Positions 34,901 through 43,800 of a stretch of DNA of 48,432 nt are shown here, one piece after another; within the stretch, counting starts at the first letter, position 1; the number at the start of each line of letters is the position of its first letter. The stretch spans positions 1 through 48,432 of the forward strand of contig NZ_NJAI01000013.1 in NCBI RefSeq assembly GCF_002632725.1, in the 5' to 3' direction. The DNA comes from Xenorhabdus hominickii. Lineage in GTDB: Bacteria; Pseudomonadota; Gammaproteobacteria; Enterobacterales; Enterobacteriaceae. A program made the position numbers and the translations under genes. Below the pieces are notes generated by a model. It was not told the DNA's origin. It was given only the letters and a program-made list of their open reading frames with translations, and did no database searches.

Positions 34901-36364
34901 GCTACCGCTGATTATCAGGCAACACTGAATGCTCAGGAGTTTTCCCCGGCATTACAACAAGCATTTCGTGAGCAGGGGTTGACATTCCTGTTCAGTAACA
35001 GTGATCCAAACTTTATACGTTCGCTGAATGCTGGAGTACTGGACGAGCAGATTATTGCCACCTTTGCGCAAGATGGGATCTATCTAAGTTATAACCAGAC
35101 CGCAGACGGTAATATTGACCCAGTTGGCAGCACAACGGTTGACGTGATACAGCAAGGGCAGAGCTGGTTGGTATATGATCCGCAGAAACCCGTGACTTAC
35201 ACGCTGACCGCTCAGGGACAAACGGTATCTGTATATAACGATTTGAGTAATGTACGGGTTATCGCTATCGGTCAAGGTGTCAAATGGCAAATTGATGATC
35301 TTAGCAGCGCTCGATCCTGGCTGTTAACCCTTAATGCAACGAATCCTGCTCAGATTACGGTAGCGGATTATCTGTCCTATATGCCACTGAATAAGCCAGC
35401 CGGGATTACGTATCTGGATGTTGCGGTTGAGGCGAAGGGATATATTTATGTCTTGTCATACCGTAACGAAGGGCGGGATCCAACGGATTATATCCTTGAT
35501 ATCTATAATCCTGACGGTACTTTCCTGGTAACTGTCCCTGATTCGACATTAGTGCCTGATCCAGCTAAACGCCAGCATATTGTTGCTGGACATCTGGCGA
35601 TAGATTCGTTCCGTACTCTGGTGGCGATGAATTACGGCAAATTCTTGGGTGAAAATCAACGTACCCAACCACAGATCAGCCAGTGGATGCCAACTACACC
35701 AATATTCGATCTGGGTATCGATCAATTACCGATATTCCAGCAACACGATATGGATAAAATCCGCTCAGTTTTTGCTGACAACAAACACCCTCTTAGTAAC
35801 AAGGCAACGATCGAAACTATCAATGAAAATGGTTATTTCATCATTACTGATGTTAGTACCCGTTACCCAGTTATTTGCACCGTGGATGGCGATAATCAGC
35901 AGATTATTTCTGTTTACAGTTTCTCGGAGACAACTATGCCATTAAAAAATTATAGCTCAGGATTTAAAGAGGTTTTGCAATTATTAGGTATCCCAGAGAG
36001 CGATGTAACGGAGAAAGTCGTTGTTGCATCTTCGTCGCAAGGCTCTTTACGGCCTGACGACCCACAGTCACTGGCTCCTTCTTATACGGCAGAAGTGTCG
36101 TCAGCATCGGAGCTATTGACCCTTTCTGGTATCCCCCCTGTTGAAGCGCCGATATCCTTTCCGGCAACCGTTGATGTTTTTGCGATTGCTGAACTGGAGA
36201 TTGCTGATGACGGGGTTCTGAACATTAGCAATCCGACTTCAAGACCGATAGTGGTGGTGGTTGACACTTTGGCGCTTAAGCAAGGTGGGCAACTGATATG
36301 TGACGCCTCTGTGATTCTAAACGTACAAACTTATACCAAAACTCAGGAGAATTCCCATGAATAA
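31916..36364 (+). CDS. Large propeller-like protein with central hydrophobic region
   Basis: A 1482-aa protein I do not recognise as a whole. Residues 1-460 are soluble and mixed alpha/beta, with no signal peptide. Residues 463-592 hold several hydrophobic stretches (VILTGMFQYGIPALMMLAGAMV near 465-485, GIAFPLIGGGAAVGSALF near 507-524, then Ala-rich segments to 592) that could insert into a membrane or form a hydrophobic core. Residues 870-1240 contain WD/NHL-like blade sequences (GYVIAVSWQYSKMQILAL, DGRILLLETINTRIQAFD, GYIYVLSYRNE with YNPDGTF). Residues about 1010-1115 and 1277-1337 hold copies of a motif shared with the pentapeptide protein at 38290. The C-terminus has beta-helix-like strands. 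First gene of a five-gene operon; its stop overlaps the next start by 8 bp. A surface or toxin-like structural role is possible; no enzymatic motif is seen. Confidence 0.85.
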   Translation: MKTHILHFDLAQSHLRTQSSQLNLWVGEYNIPLQEHDESSLARAAGENPAIDMVLRYGSHNISHFAEVPEHYFLPHHVTLIKVVGDKSGPYRSSLPVLYHLSYHIPNAHLRRYAKRNIEKLAVNNVGIALPGKLSAFGVNSQHLALNSIHCSDLLIAANEVKTPWDVACSIVFSHPELANSQAYSASIVMNAHIAPPEAIDPLQYNRVYELAISISSQGPATETGGFATYGQLVAPDGSEMFYEFDWVGQDGQVIFPAGDPVMQYNLSDETEGGSGSPASNALRTSRDDGRLQNHNWSVSQSASLDVAEFKDQAAALALKRDTSQIWTATNRTPNHGMDVYANSIRYDSSQNHFSIDFKNKYLRQLGVYIQFFKDTKMEQPIDNPKVDGNWPFYFPQELAALFETPSQKALGVLANVNTIMGIPMPTDPTKFGLPWPAEAQAAKFLFGGLGTSRWENPIVWPGVILTGMFQYGIPALMMLAGAMVTNSQWYKDFISNKDNVAILAGIAFPLIGGGAAVGSALFNTKKVLTSLASIAIGILAKKGMEALATYVTAQVAASAAAQAVPVVGWAFRLAAIALDVAQIAVTTGELLSSPATLEVDIKRQMTLAFTLHPDPAHGEAGRPETAIWPPVAVQCQVTVEYTNGTYYTQTIPLPTTGSNTPLSFNFNSVGWGGTLKIKANVYSATGWLAGSYTSDLLNAQPDDPNEGIMRVSGNIKEMLVPLTQVTQYEYWEQLSYDRDKKEYQWIEGSVPLETQSSLNCSNVGKNICKLVNMTILDSDYQVGYCYQASGQDIPLEDPLSPPNSGQMYVLQNISTLSNDTLNERLKLSEVGFKVQPLISYNSFGAGPDEKTITPYNFIIDSRFGEYHLRRVDLRDGSHNFGLTDNPLSWGTFTIPYLDAMVVHPSGYVIAVSWQYSKMQILALGDQGYPDDQAPAAQIVSGEGIRQGLTHGPIALTVTPDGRILLLETINTRIQAFDTKGNSFPSFAGATLFQLATADYQATLNAQEFSPALQQAFREQGLTFLFSNSDPNFIRSLNAGVLDEQIIATFAQDGIYLSYNQTADGNIDPVGSTTVDVIQQGQSWLVYDPQKPVTYTLTAQGQTVSVYNDLSNVRVIAIGQGVKWQIDDLSSARSWLLTLNATNPAQITVADYLSYMPLNKPAGITYLDVAVEAKGYIYVLSYRNEGRDPTDYILDIYNPDGTFLVTVPDSTLVPDPAKRQHIVAGHLAIDSFRTLVAMNYGKFLGENQRTQPQISQWMPTTPIFDLGIDQLPIFQQHDMDKIRSVFADNKHPLSNKATIETINENGYFIITDVSTRYPVICTVDGDNQQIISVYSFSETTMPLKNYSSGFKEVLQLLGIPESDVTEKVVVASSSQGSLRPDDPQSLAPSYTAEVSSASELLTLSGIPPVEAPISFPATVDVFAIAELEIADDGVLNISNPTSRPIVVVVDTLALKQGGQLICDASVILNVQTYTKTQENSHE

Positions 36365-37616
36365 AATGAAAACGGTTAACGAAACTTTGGCTGAATTGCG
36401 TGAGCATTATCATTTGACCGGTACCGAGCGGCAGCCAAAGCAATTGAACACTTCGGACTTTGACGGGCCGGTGATATTTTCTAACGACCCGAAAATAGCC
36501 ACTGTGCCACCCGCGTTTTTTACCGTACAAACCATACAAGAATTGAAGGAACTTGGGGGTGTGCCTGACAGTGAGTATGGACCAGGCGGAATGGAACCCC
36601 ATCATCCGCTACCTGAACCCTATTCTGCTGAACGGTTGGCAAATGTCACCGGTAATCATGCTGATATATGTAAAGCTTTCCGCGCTTATATCTATGGTTA
36701 TTCTCCTTTGGTCAAAGATTATGAAGATATTCTGAACGCTAAACGTTTCCCGATGAAAGTCGCGTTATACAGTGGTGAAGATATCGTTGTTACTGCCAGT
36801 AATCCATTGATTGTTGGAAGTAAAGAGAGTCACGGAGAACCTGTTAACTTAAATTTTAATAAGATAACGATTCAACCTGGCGGTAAAATTATTTATCTCA
36901 CCAATGGCACGGTTCAGGCGAACGAAGTGATCATAGTTAATACCTTAGGTACAGATAATGATGGCACGAACATTGAAAATATTGGAGGGGACGGAGGCAA
37001 TGGCGGGAGCGGAAACAGTGGCTCCAATGGGAAAGACGGCAGTAATGGTAACCCCGGTAAAGATAATAAAAACTCCTGTGCAACGCAGGCTACGTCAGGT
37101 ACTGCGGGTGGCGGTGGTACTGATGGCGCCAGAGGAAGTGACGGCGAGAAAGGAGGGAATGCAGAGGATGTCAATTTTAAAACCGGTACCATCACAGGCT
37201 TTGTGAATATGCTGACACAAGGCGGTAATGGTGGTAATGGCGGTAATGGTGGTAACGGTGGTAATGGCGGGAAAGGAGGGAATGGCGGTGGCTCTACCAG
37301 CGAATGTAGGGCTGGAAACGGCGGTAATGGCGGTAGTGGTGGCAATGGTGGTGCCAGCGGTAATGGTGGTAACGCGGGTAACGGCGGTAACATCTATTTT
37401 ACTTACGACGAAGGGGGGAGCGCATCCTTTAAGGCCAGGGCAATTGCCGGCAATGGTGGTAATGGTGGCAATGGTGGTTCTGGTGGTGTCGGCGGCGGCG
37501 GCGGTAGTGGTTATTCCAGTGGTAGCTCAGGTAAAAATGGTACATCAGGGAGCACAGGAACTGCCGGAAAAGCAGGTACCGTAGGCTCAGTTTATGTCAA
37601 CGGCAAAAAACAATAA
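36357..37616 (+). CDS. Glycine-rich collagen-like repeat protein A
   Basis: A 419-aa protein with two parts. Residues 1-200 are an ordinary soluble domain with beta strands (KITIQPGGKIIYLTNGTV near 162-179, then ANEVIIVN) that recall the C-terminal strands of the 1482-aa protein. Residues 203-410 are extremely rich in Gly and Asn, mostly GGN/GGX triplets (NGGNGGNGG) interrupted by short segments. It is neither a strict collagen (no Gly-X-Pro) nor an RTX repeat. A fibrous or polyproline-II-like fold is likely. No signal peptide. AGGAG lies 8 bases before the ATG, which overlaps the previous stop by 8 bp. Repeated GGTGGTAAT units could slip during replication. Confidence 0.85.
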   Translation: MNKMKTVNETLAELREHYHLTGTERQPKQLNTSDFDGPVIFSNDPKIATVPPAFFTVQTIQELKELGGVPDSEYGPGGMEPHHPLPEPYSAERLANVTGNHADICKAFRAYIYGYSPLVKDYEDILNAKRFPMKVALYSGEDIVVTASNPLIVGSKESHGEPVNLNFNKITIQPGGKIIYLTNGTVQANEVIIVNTLGTDNDGTNIENIGGDGGNGGSGNSGSNGKDGSNGNPGKDNKNSCATQATSGTAGGGGTDGARGSDGEKGGNAEDVNFKTGTITGFVNMLTQGGNGGNGGNGGNGGNGGKGGNGGGSTSECRAGNGGNGGSGGNGGASGNGGNAGNGGNIYFTYDEGGSASFKARAIAGNGGNGGNGGSGGVGGGGGSGYSSGSSGKNGTSGSTGTAGKAGTVGSVYVNGKKQ

Positions 37617-37631
37617 CGGCAAGGAGGAGTC

Positions 37632-38285
37632 ATGGTCGCAGATATTCAAATTTTGGGTACTAATGGCGTGAATGGTGCCGATGGAGCCAATGGCGCTGAT
37701 GGTCAACGGGGGGTTGATGGTCAGAATGGCTCTCGACGCAAGCCACCCACTGCCGGTGGCCCTGGTGGTGATGGTCAACCCGGTCAGAATGGCCTGGATG
37801 GTCAATCAGGTTCTGGCTGGTGGTTTGCCCTGCGTTGTAATCGTTTTGACGTACAGAGCGTGGTGCGTATTAGCAATAGTGGCGGTAATGGCGGTAATGG
37901 TGGTACAGCGGGTTATGGCGGCAATGGTGGTGATGGCGGTAATGGTGGCCGTGGTAGTTCATTATCGTCAGGGAAGCCGGGTGGTATCGGCGGTAACGGT
38001 GGCAATGGTGGAAATGGAGGCAATGGCGGGGCTGGCAGCGATGGCGGTAATGTTTGGGTCAGATACATCCAGACTAGCTTACCGAAACCAATATCTGCCA
38101 CCTCTGATGGCGGGGATGGCGGCGTCGGACAGCCAGGTGGCGCTGGGGGGATTGCTGGGCGCGGGGGTGTAAATGGTGATGGTTCACATGCACCCGATGG
38201 GGGATATGGCATTGGCGGTATTAGCGCCAGTGGTGGTCAGGCCGGGAGAGCCGGAAAGGTTTCTGTAGTTCAATCAAGAGGATAA
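37632..38285 (+). CDS. Glycine-rich repeat protein B
   Basis: A 217-aa paralogue-like companion of the previous protein. The N-terminus is NGVNGADGANGADGQRG (near 10-26), a middle non-repeat segment (WWFALRCNRFDVQSVV, near 62-77) corresponds to a short beta domain, and GGN repeats follow (NGGNGGTAGYGGNGG) with a second spacer (WVRYIQTSLPKP) before more GGX. Pro is rare, so this is not a true collagen triplet. A strong ribosome site AAGGAGG lies 6 bases before the ATG; the gap to the preceding gene is 15 bp. The protein is probably a structural or scaffold partner of the neighbouring proteins. No family beyond Gly-rich repeat is assigned. Confidence 0.8.
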   Translation: MVADIQILGTNGVNGADGANGADGQRGVDGQNGSRRKPPTAGGPGGDGQPGQNGLDGQSGSGWWFALRCNRFDVQSVVRISNSGGNGGNGGTAGYGGNGGDGGNGGRGSSLSSGKPGGIGGNGGNGGNGGNGGAGSDGGNVWVRYIQTSLPKPISATSDGGDGGVGQPGGAGGIAGRGGVNGDGSHAPDGGYGIGGISASGGQAGRAGKVSVVQSRG

Positions 38286-38289
38286 TGAC

Positions 38290-40764
38290 ATGAGTGAATC
38301 CAGATCTTTTGCCGGTAAATGGCAATTTGCAGCAACTTCCGGCCAACTGATTACTGTTCAGACGGATGGTACGCTCAGCCTGTCAGCCAAGCAATCAGGG
38401 GCGATAAATCAAATGATTAATGCTTATGGCATTAGTAGCTTTTGGTTACAGGCGGGCAATGGTCAATACTTGGCCGCGAGCGGTAATACTCCTCAAGCTA
38501 ATCAATCGCGCAATGGCGCGGTTGCCGAGATCCGGTTGGAAGAGGTAGAAGGATCTGGATTTCGCCTGCGTCGTATCAGTAGCAGTGGTGACAGCTATTT
38601 GGTGGCGCAACAATCTGGGCTGGTTTGGCAGGTAGTCACTAGCAGTCCGCCTCTGTCAGCCCAATTTACTCGTACTATCGTGACAAAGGACTTGGAATTC
38701 CTTAAAGAATGGGGGGCAATGGGAGCAGATCTGCGTTTTGCTTATCTCGCCGAAGAGAATTTGAATGAAATGGTGATGATGGCCGTCGATTTGTCCAATG
38801 CCGACCTGCATGGTTCGACATTGATTGATGCTGATTTAACTAATGTCAAAGTTGATGATTGTAATTTTAGTGGTTGTGACTTAAGCAAGACTGATCTAAC
38901 GCATATTCATGGTAAAAATGCGCTTTTTGAAAAGTGTATCGTCGGTAGTGAGACCAATATGCCTGACGCTGAGCTACCGAACGCCATTTTCCGTGGCTGT
39001 AAGAGCAGTGGTGGTCAGCCGATATTGAATCGTCTAAAAGCGCCCGGTGCGGATTTCTCTGGAGCATTGTTACCTTCGGTGATAATGGAGAATGCTGATT
39101 TATCTCAGGCGAATCTGATTAATGTTGATCTAAGCGGCGCCAGTCTGGCTTCCTGCAATTTTACCGCGGCGATCATGACGTTGGTGAATTTGCAGAATAC
39201 CACTTTGCAGACCTCGAATTTTAGTCAAGCCACGTTAGTGGGGACTGATTTTACCGGGGCGAATATCAATCATGTTAATTTCAGTGGCGCAAATCTGACC
39301 AACGCACGGTTATCGTTAACTACCGGTTATAGTCAACTTAACCTCAGCGACAGTACCTTATTAGCGACGGTGCTGACAGAGATGAACTTGGTTGATGCCA
39401 CGATTACCGCTAAAACGGATTTTACTCAGGCACAGATGGATGGCGTTAATCTGAGCAGCCAGAAGCTGGATCAAGTCATATTCCTGATGGCGTCGATGAA
39501 AAAGGCAAATCTGGATTCTACGTCACTGAATGGCGCAGTTCTGGTCGGTGCTAATCTGGCCGGTGCCACTGTTCTGGGAAATGTCTCTTTAGTTGGCGCG
39601 AATTTATCTAATGCGAGTCTGGAGAATGTTAATTTAACTGGCGCTCAATTTGGTGCTTTATCCACAGTGACACATTTGGATGAAGCCGATGCTCAGACGC
39701 TGGATAATCAGCAACTGCCTGAACGGTTACGTCAAATTTTGTATCAGGGAAAGATATTGGTTAATGGTCAGGCAGAGGTGTTGGTTCGTCAGCCGGGCCA
39801 GAACTGGCTGGTGGAACATGATGGTAAACCGTTATTTATTCACTATCAGGATGGGCAATTAAACGTTGCGCAAGATAATGGCGGTAATGCGGCAATTCTT
39901 GCCAACACATTTATGCCTAATGCTATCCTGACTGGCGCTAATCTGTACGCGGTTGATATGTCTGGCGCTCATTGGTACGGCAGTAACGCCAGAGCCGATA
40001 ACGCCAATTTGGAACAGGTCAATTTGTCGAATGCTAACTTAGCGACAATGAATTTCACTCAGGCTCGATTGTTTGGTGCGAATTTGTCCTATGCTAGTCT
40101 GGTGAATACTGATTTCAGCAAGGCAATGTTAGAACCCACCGAAGGTCTTAAGCCGGCATCTCTGGCCTTTGCTTCAATTCAAGGCACTATCTTTACGGAA
40201 GCTAAATTGACCGGCGCTAATCTGACCAATGGCGCGGTGGCTTTACCGTTTGAGGAAACAGGCAATAAGTTAACAGGTGTGCCTTTATTCAGTGCGGCGC
40301 TTGAGCTGATGAGTTCATTAAATAGTGGCACAGTCTCAAAAGAGTTGCGTCAGGTATTCACTGATAACGGCTACAGCCTGTTATCTAATGCCAAAATCAT
40401 TGAAAAGCAAAGTGATCAATATTGGATTATTTCCAACCAGCCGCCAGACACCGATCTGAATTATCGAGGATATTGTAACTTTATGGTGATTCGGGTGAGT
40501 GAGGTCGGTAATAACCATCTGCAAGTTTGTGGTGGATCGCCATTACGTATCATCCGTACTGCGGCTGACAATACATTGCAACCGGTTAATGTCGCTTTTG
40601 GGGTGACAATTGATATCACTCAGGCAATGGATGGAGCCACCACCTGCCCAAGTGGTTTGCGTTATCAGTTACTCAATACGGGTATCAGCTATCAGTCATT
40701 GATGACGCCGGGATTACCACCTCATCCGCCAAAATGTATTCCCAGTCCGACGACTTGGTGTTGA
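38290..40764 (+). CDS. Pentapeptide-repeat protein with beta-trefoil-like N-terminus
   Basis: An 824-aa protein. Residues 1-130 look like a beta-trefoil or fascin-like domain (KWQFAATSGQLITVQTDG, FWLQAGNGQYLAA, FRLRRISSSGDSYLVAQ). From about 150 come long runs of pentapeptide repeats, A(D/N)Lxx (ADLSNADLHG, GADFSGALL, ANLINVDLSGASL, ANLTNARL, further runs near 540-620), which fold as a right-handed quadrilateral beta-helix. Between and after the runs are non-repeat segments near 475-530 and 683-737 that share a motif with the 1482-aa protein. The C-terminus is Pro/Cys-containing. No signal peptide. AGAGGA precedes the ATG, 4 bp after the previous stop. Pentapeptide proteins can mimic DNA or act as scaffolds; the role here is unknown. 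Confidence 0.88.
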   Translation: MSESRSFAGKWQFAATSGQLITVQTDGTLSLSAKQSGAINQMINAYGISSFWLQAGNGQYLAASGNTPQANQSRNGAVAEIRLEEVEGSGFRLRRISSSGDSYLVAQQSGLVWQVVTSSPPLSAQFTRTIVTKDLEFLKEWGAMGADLRFAYLAEENLNEMVMMAVDLSNADLHGSTLIDADLTNVKVDDCNFSGCDLSKTDLTHIHGKNALFEKCIVGSETNMPDAELPNAIFRGCKSSGGQPILNRLKAPGADFSGALLPSVIMENADLSQANLINVDLSGASLASCNFTAAIMTLVNLQNTTLQTSNFSQATLVGTDFTGANINHVNFSGANLTNARLSLTTGYSQLNLSDSTLLATVLTEMNLVDATITAKTDFTQAQMDGVNLSSQKLDQVIFLMASMKKANLDSTSLNGAVLVGANLAGATVLGNVSLVGANLSNASLENVNLTGAQFGALSTVTHLDEADAQTLDNQQLPERLRQILYQGKILVNGQAEVLVRQPGQNWLVEHDGKPLFIHYQDGQLNVAQDNGGNAAILANTFMPNAILTGANLYAVDMSGAHWYGSNARADNANLEQVNLSNANLATMNFTQARLFGANLSYASLVNTDFSKAMLEPTEGLKPASLAFASIQGTIFTEAKLTGANLTNGAVALPFEETGNKLTGVPLFSAALELMSSLNSGTVSKELRQVFTDNGYSLLSNAKIIEKQSDQYWIISNQPPDTDLNYRGYCNFMVIRVSEVGNNHLQVCGGSPLRIIRTAADNTLQPVNVAFGVTIDITQAMDGATTCPSGLRYQLLNTGISYQSLMTPGLPPHPPKCIPSPTTWC

Positions 40765-40816
40765 TAAGTAAGCACGATGATCTGGCAAACAACTAATCGG
40801 AGTAAAGAATACCACT

Positions 40817-43800
40817 ATGGATATTAATATGATGAGAAGCGATAATATGCCGATTGCCATTATCGGTATGAGTTGCCGTTTCCCGGGGGATGTTAGCTCT
40901 CCAGAGGAATTCTGGCAGCTGTTGTGTGGTTCAAGTGACGCAATTACCCCAGTCCCCCCTGAACGCTGGTCAACTCAGGCTTATAGTTCCCGAGATCGTA
41001 ATTTGCCGGGGAAAATGGTGGCGCGAGAAGGCGGATTTATCGCTGATGTTACCGGCTTCGATGCGGCGGTGTTTGATATCAGTAATACAGAAGCGCCTTT
41101 TATCGATCCACAGCATCGTTTGATGTTGCAGGTGACATGGGAAACGCTGGAACGGGCGAGAATAGCGCCAAAATCGTTGGCGGGTCAGGCGGTTGGTGTC
41201 TATATCGGTGCTTTCACTCATGATTATATGCACCTGCAATTTACTGATTTGCGTCAGACTACCGGTTATACCTCAACCGGTGCAATGGGAACCATGTTGT
41301 CAAACCGGATATCCCATGCGTTTGATTTTCAAGGACCATCCTTGACTATTGATAGCGCCTGTTCATCGTCCCTGTTAGCGGTCCATTTGGCTTGTGAAAG
41401 TTTACGGCGCGGAGAATCACAACTGGCGCTAGCGGGTGGCAGCCAGTTAATGTTGATGCCTGATTTTTCGGTAGTAGAAAGCCGTACTGGTTTTCTATCA
41501 TTGACCAACCGCTGTCATAGCTTTTCAGCTAACGCTGATGGTTATGTGCGTAGTGAAGGAGTCGGTGCTGTTTTGCTGAAACCTTTGAATGCGGCTTTAC
41601 AGGATGGCGATCCCGTTTTGGCGGTGATCCACGGTTCAGCTGCCAATCAAGATGGCCGCACTCCCACGATTACTCAGCCAAGTAGCACCGCACAACAACG
41701 AGTGATTCGGATGGCCTGTGCTCAGGCGGGGATTTCCCCGGAAGAGATTGATTATATTGAGGCCCATGGTACTGGGACTGGGGTAGGTGATCCGATAGAA
41801 GCAGAAGCACTGGGGCTGGTCTGTCGGCCCGAACCGACAGACCGCCCATTGTTGATTGGTGCGTGTAAATCCGTAATTGGTCATACGGAAGCTGCGGCGG
41901 GCATTGCTGGATTAATTAAAGCGGTATTGTGTTTACAACGAGGACAGGTACCGGGCAATTTACATGCCGAGCCGCCTAACCGCTACATTCGTTTTACTGA
42001 GTTGGGATTGCAAGTTCCACAGCAGTTAACTCCATTGTCTGAAGGAAAAGTGATAGCTGGGGTGAATTCCTTTGGTTTTGGCGGAACGAATGTCCATGTG
42101 GTGTTAAGTAATAATGCAGAATCTTCCGTACAACTTCGGACGACGCAAGGGCAAGCTTTCATGCTGCCATTGTCTGCGCAGTCTGAGTTTTCTCTGAAGC
42201 AACAAGCGCAGAGCATTGCTGATTTGCTGCAACAGCAGCCAGATATTGCCCTTGATGATTTGTGCTATAGCTTGGCGACGACTCGTCACTGCTTTCCGTT
42301 ACGTAAGGGGATCGCATTCAGTAACCGAGAACAGTTGCGACAGCGGTTGACTAATCTGAATGTGTCGTCGGAGCATAATAATAAAAAAGTTGATCGTCTG
42401 GCTTGGATATTTGCGGGTATTGGCAGTGAAGATTGGCAAGACTCTATCGCTTGGTTTCAGCAATTTCCCGAATTTACTGAACAATTCGAGCGTTGTGAGG
42501 CAATTTGGACGGGATTTTCTGCACCTTCCTTATATGCGGCATTGATCTCTGCCGATGAACTGATAGAGCCGCCAATGCAGTTTGCTGTACAAATATCAAT
42601 GGCTGCGCAGTTGCAGAAGTGGGGGTTCAAACCAGCTGCGTTACTTGGTCATAGTTCCGGTGAAACGGCGGCTTGTTATCTGGCGGGAATTTATGATCTG
42701 ACGCAGGCACTGACACTGTTACATCAGCGTTATCATTATCTGGAACGTGTGTTGAATAAAGGCGGCGGATTATTAATCGTGGCGGCGACAGTTGAGCAGA
42801 TATTGCCTCATTTGTCTGCCCCCGGTGCCGAGCCTGCCGTGGTGATAGCGGGGCGTAATAGTATCAATCGTTGCTTACTGTCTGGGCCTATAAGTGAATT
42901 AACCGCTGTTGCTGAGCGCTTAAAGCAGCAGCGTATCGCCAGTAGTTGGCTCAATTATAGAATTGCTTCTCATTCCCATTATATAGAGTCAATCAGGGCT
43001 GGGTTGACTGCGGATGCGGCAACCGTTCCCGCGGCAGAACCTTTGTTGCCAGTGTTTTCATCAGTCACCGGGGAGTTGATTAATGGAAAGTTGAGTCCCG
43101 AGCATTGGGCTGACAATGTCGTTTCGTCATTCCGTTTTGACGACGCGGTAGAAAACATGCTCAAAGCGGGTTTCCACCATTTTCTGGAAGTTTCACCTAA
43201 ATCCCTACTGAGTGCAGGATTAAAGGATTGGAGCCAGCCTTATCGAGGACAGGTGTTTGCTTGTCGCTCAGGGCAGAACTGGCCACAACTGTTAGGACAG
43301 CTGTTTGAAGCTGGGGTTGAACCGGACTGGCGGACTCTGATGCCTACCGCTTGCCCAATTGATCTACCCACTTACTCCTGGCATCAGCAATCTTATTGGT
43401 ATGAACCAGAGATTAGCCGTCGCCGCCGATTACGTATATTGAGCGGTGTATTATTGGGCGAAGCTCAGCCGGGCAGCGAGAGTTGGCAAGCTGAGTTGGC
43501 TGTAGAACAAGTGCCTTGGTTACTCGATCATGTTGTCATGGGAAATGCAATGTTTCCGGCTGCGGGCTATATTGAAATCATGTTGGCGGCGGCTCGTATC
43601 TGTTTTCCTGACGTTGGATTAGCGCTTGATAATATTGTGTTGCAATCGGCTTTACTGCTAGAGCCAGGCATAGAATTCAGGTTAAAGACACAGCTAGATC
43701 GCCAGCGAATGGAAGTGCAAGTACACATTACCCGTAATCTGGATGAGAGTGTACATTACCAACTTGCAGCCAGTGCACAGGTGAACATCGTTGTACCGGG

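Noticed and set aside
36914..37393. Long Pro-rich open frame on the minus strand opposite the Gly-rich gene
   Set aside because: It is the complement of GGN repeats; composition is explained by the sense gene and no ribosome site is seen.
37913..38212. Second Pro-rich minus-strand frame
   Set aside because: Same reason; it mirrors the Gly-rich gene at 37632-38285.
36960..38280. CRISPR-like periodic repeats
   Set aside because: The repeats are short, contiguous coding triplets with no spacers of uniform length and no cas gene nearby.
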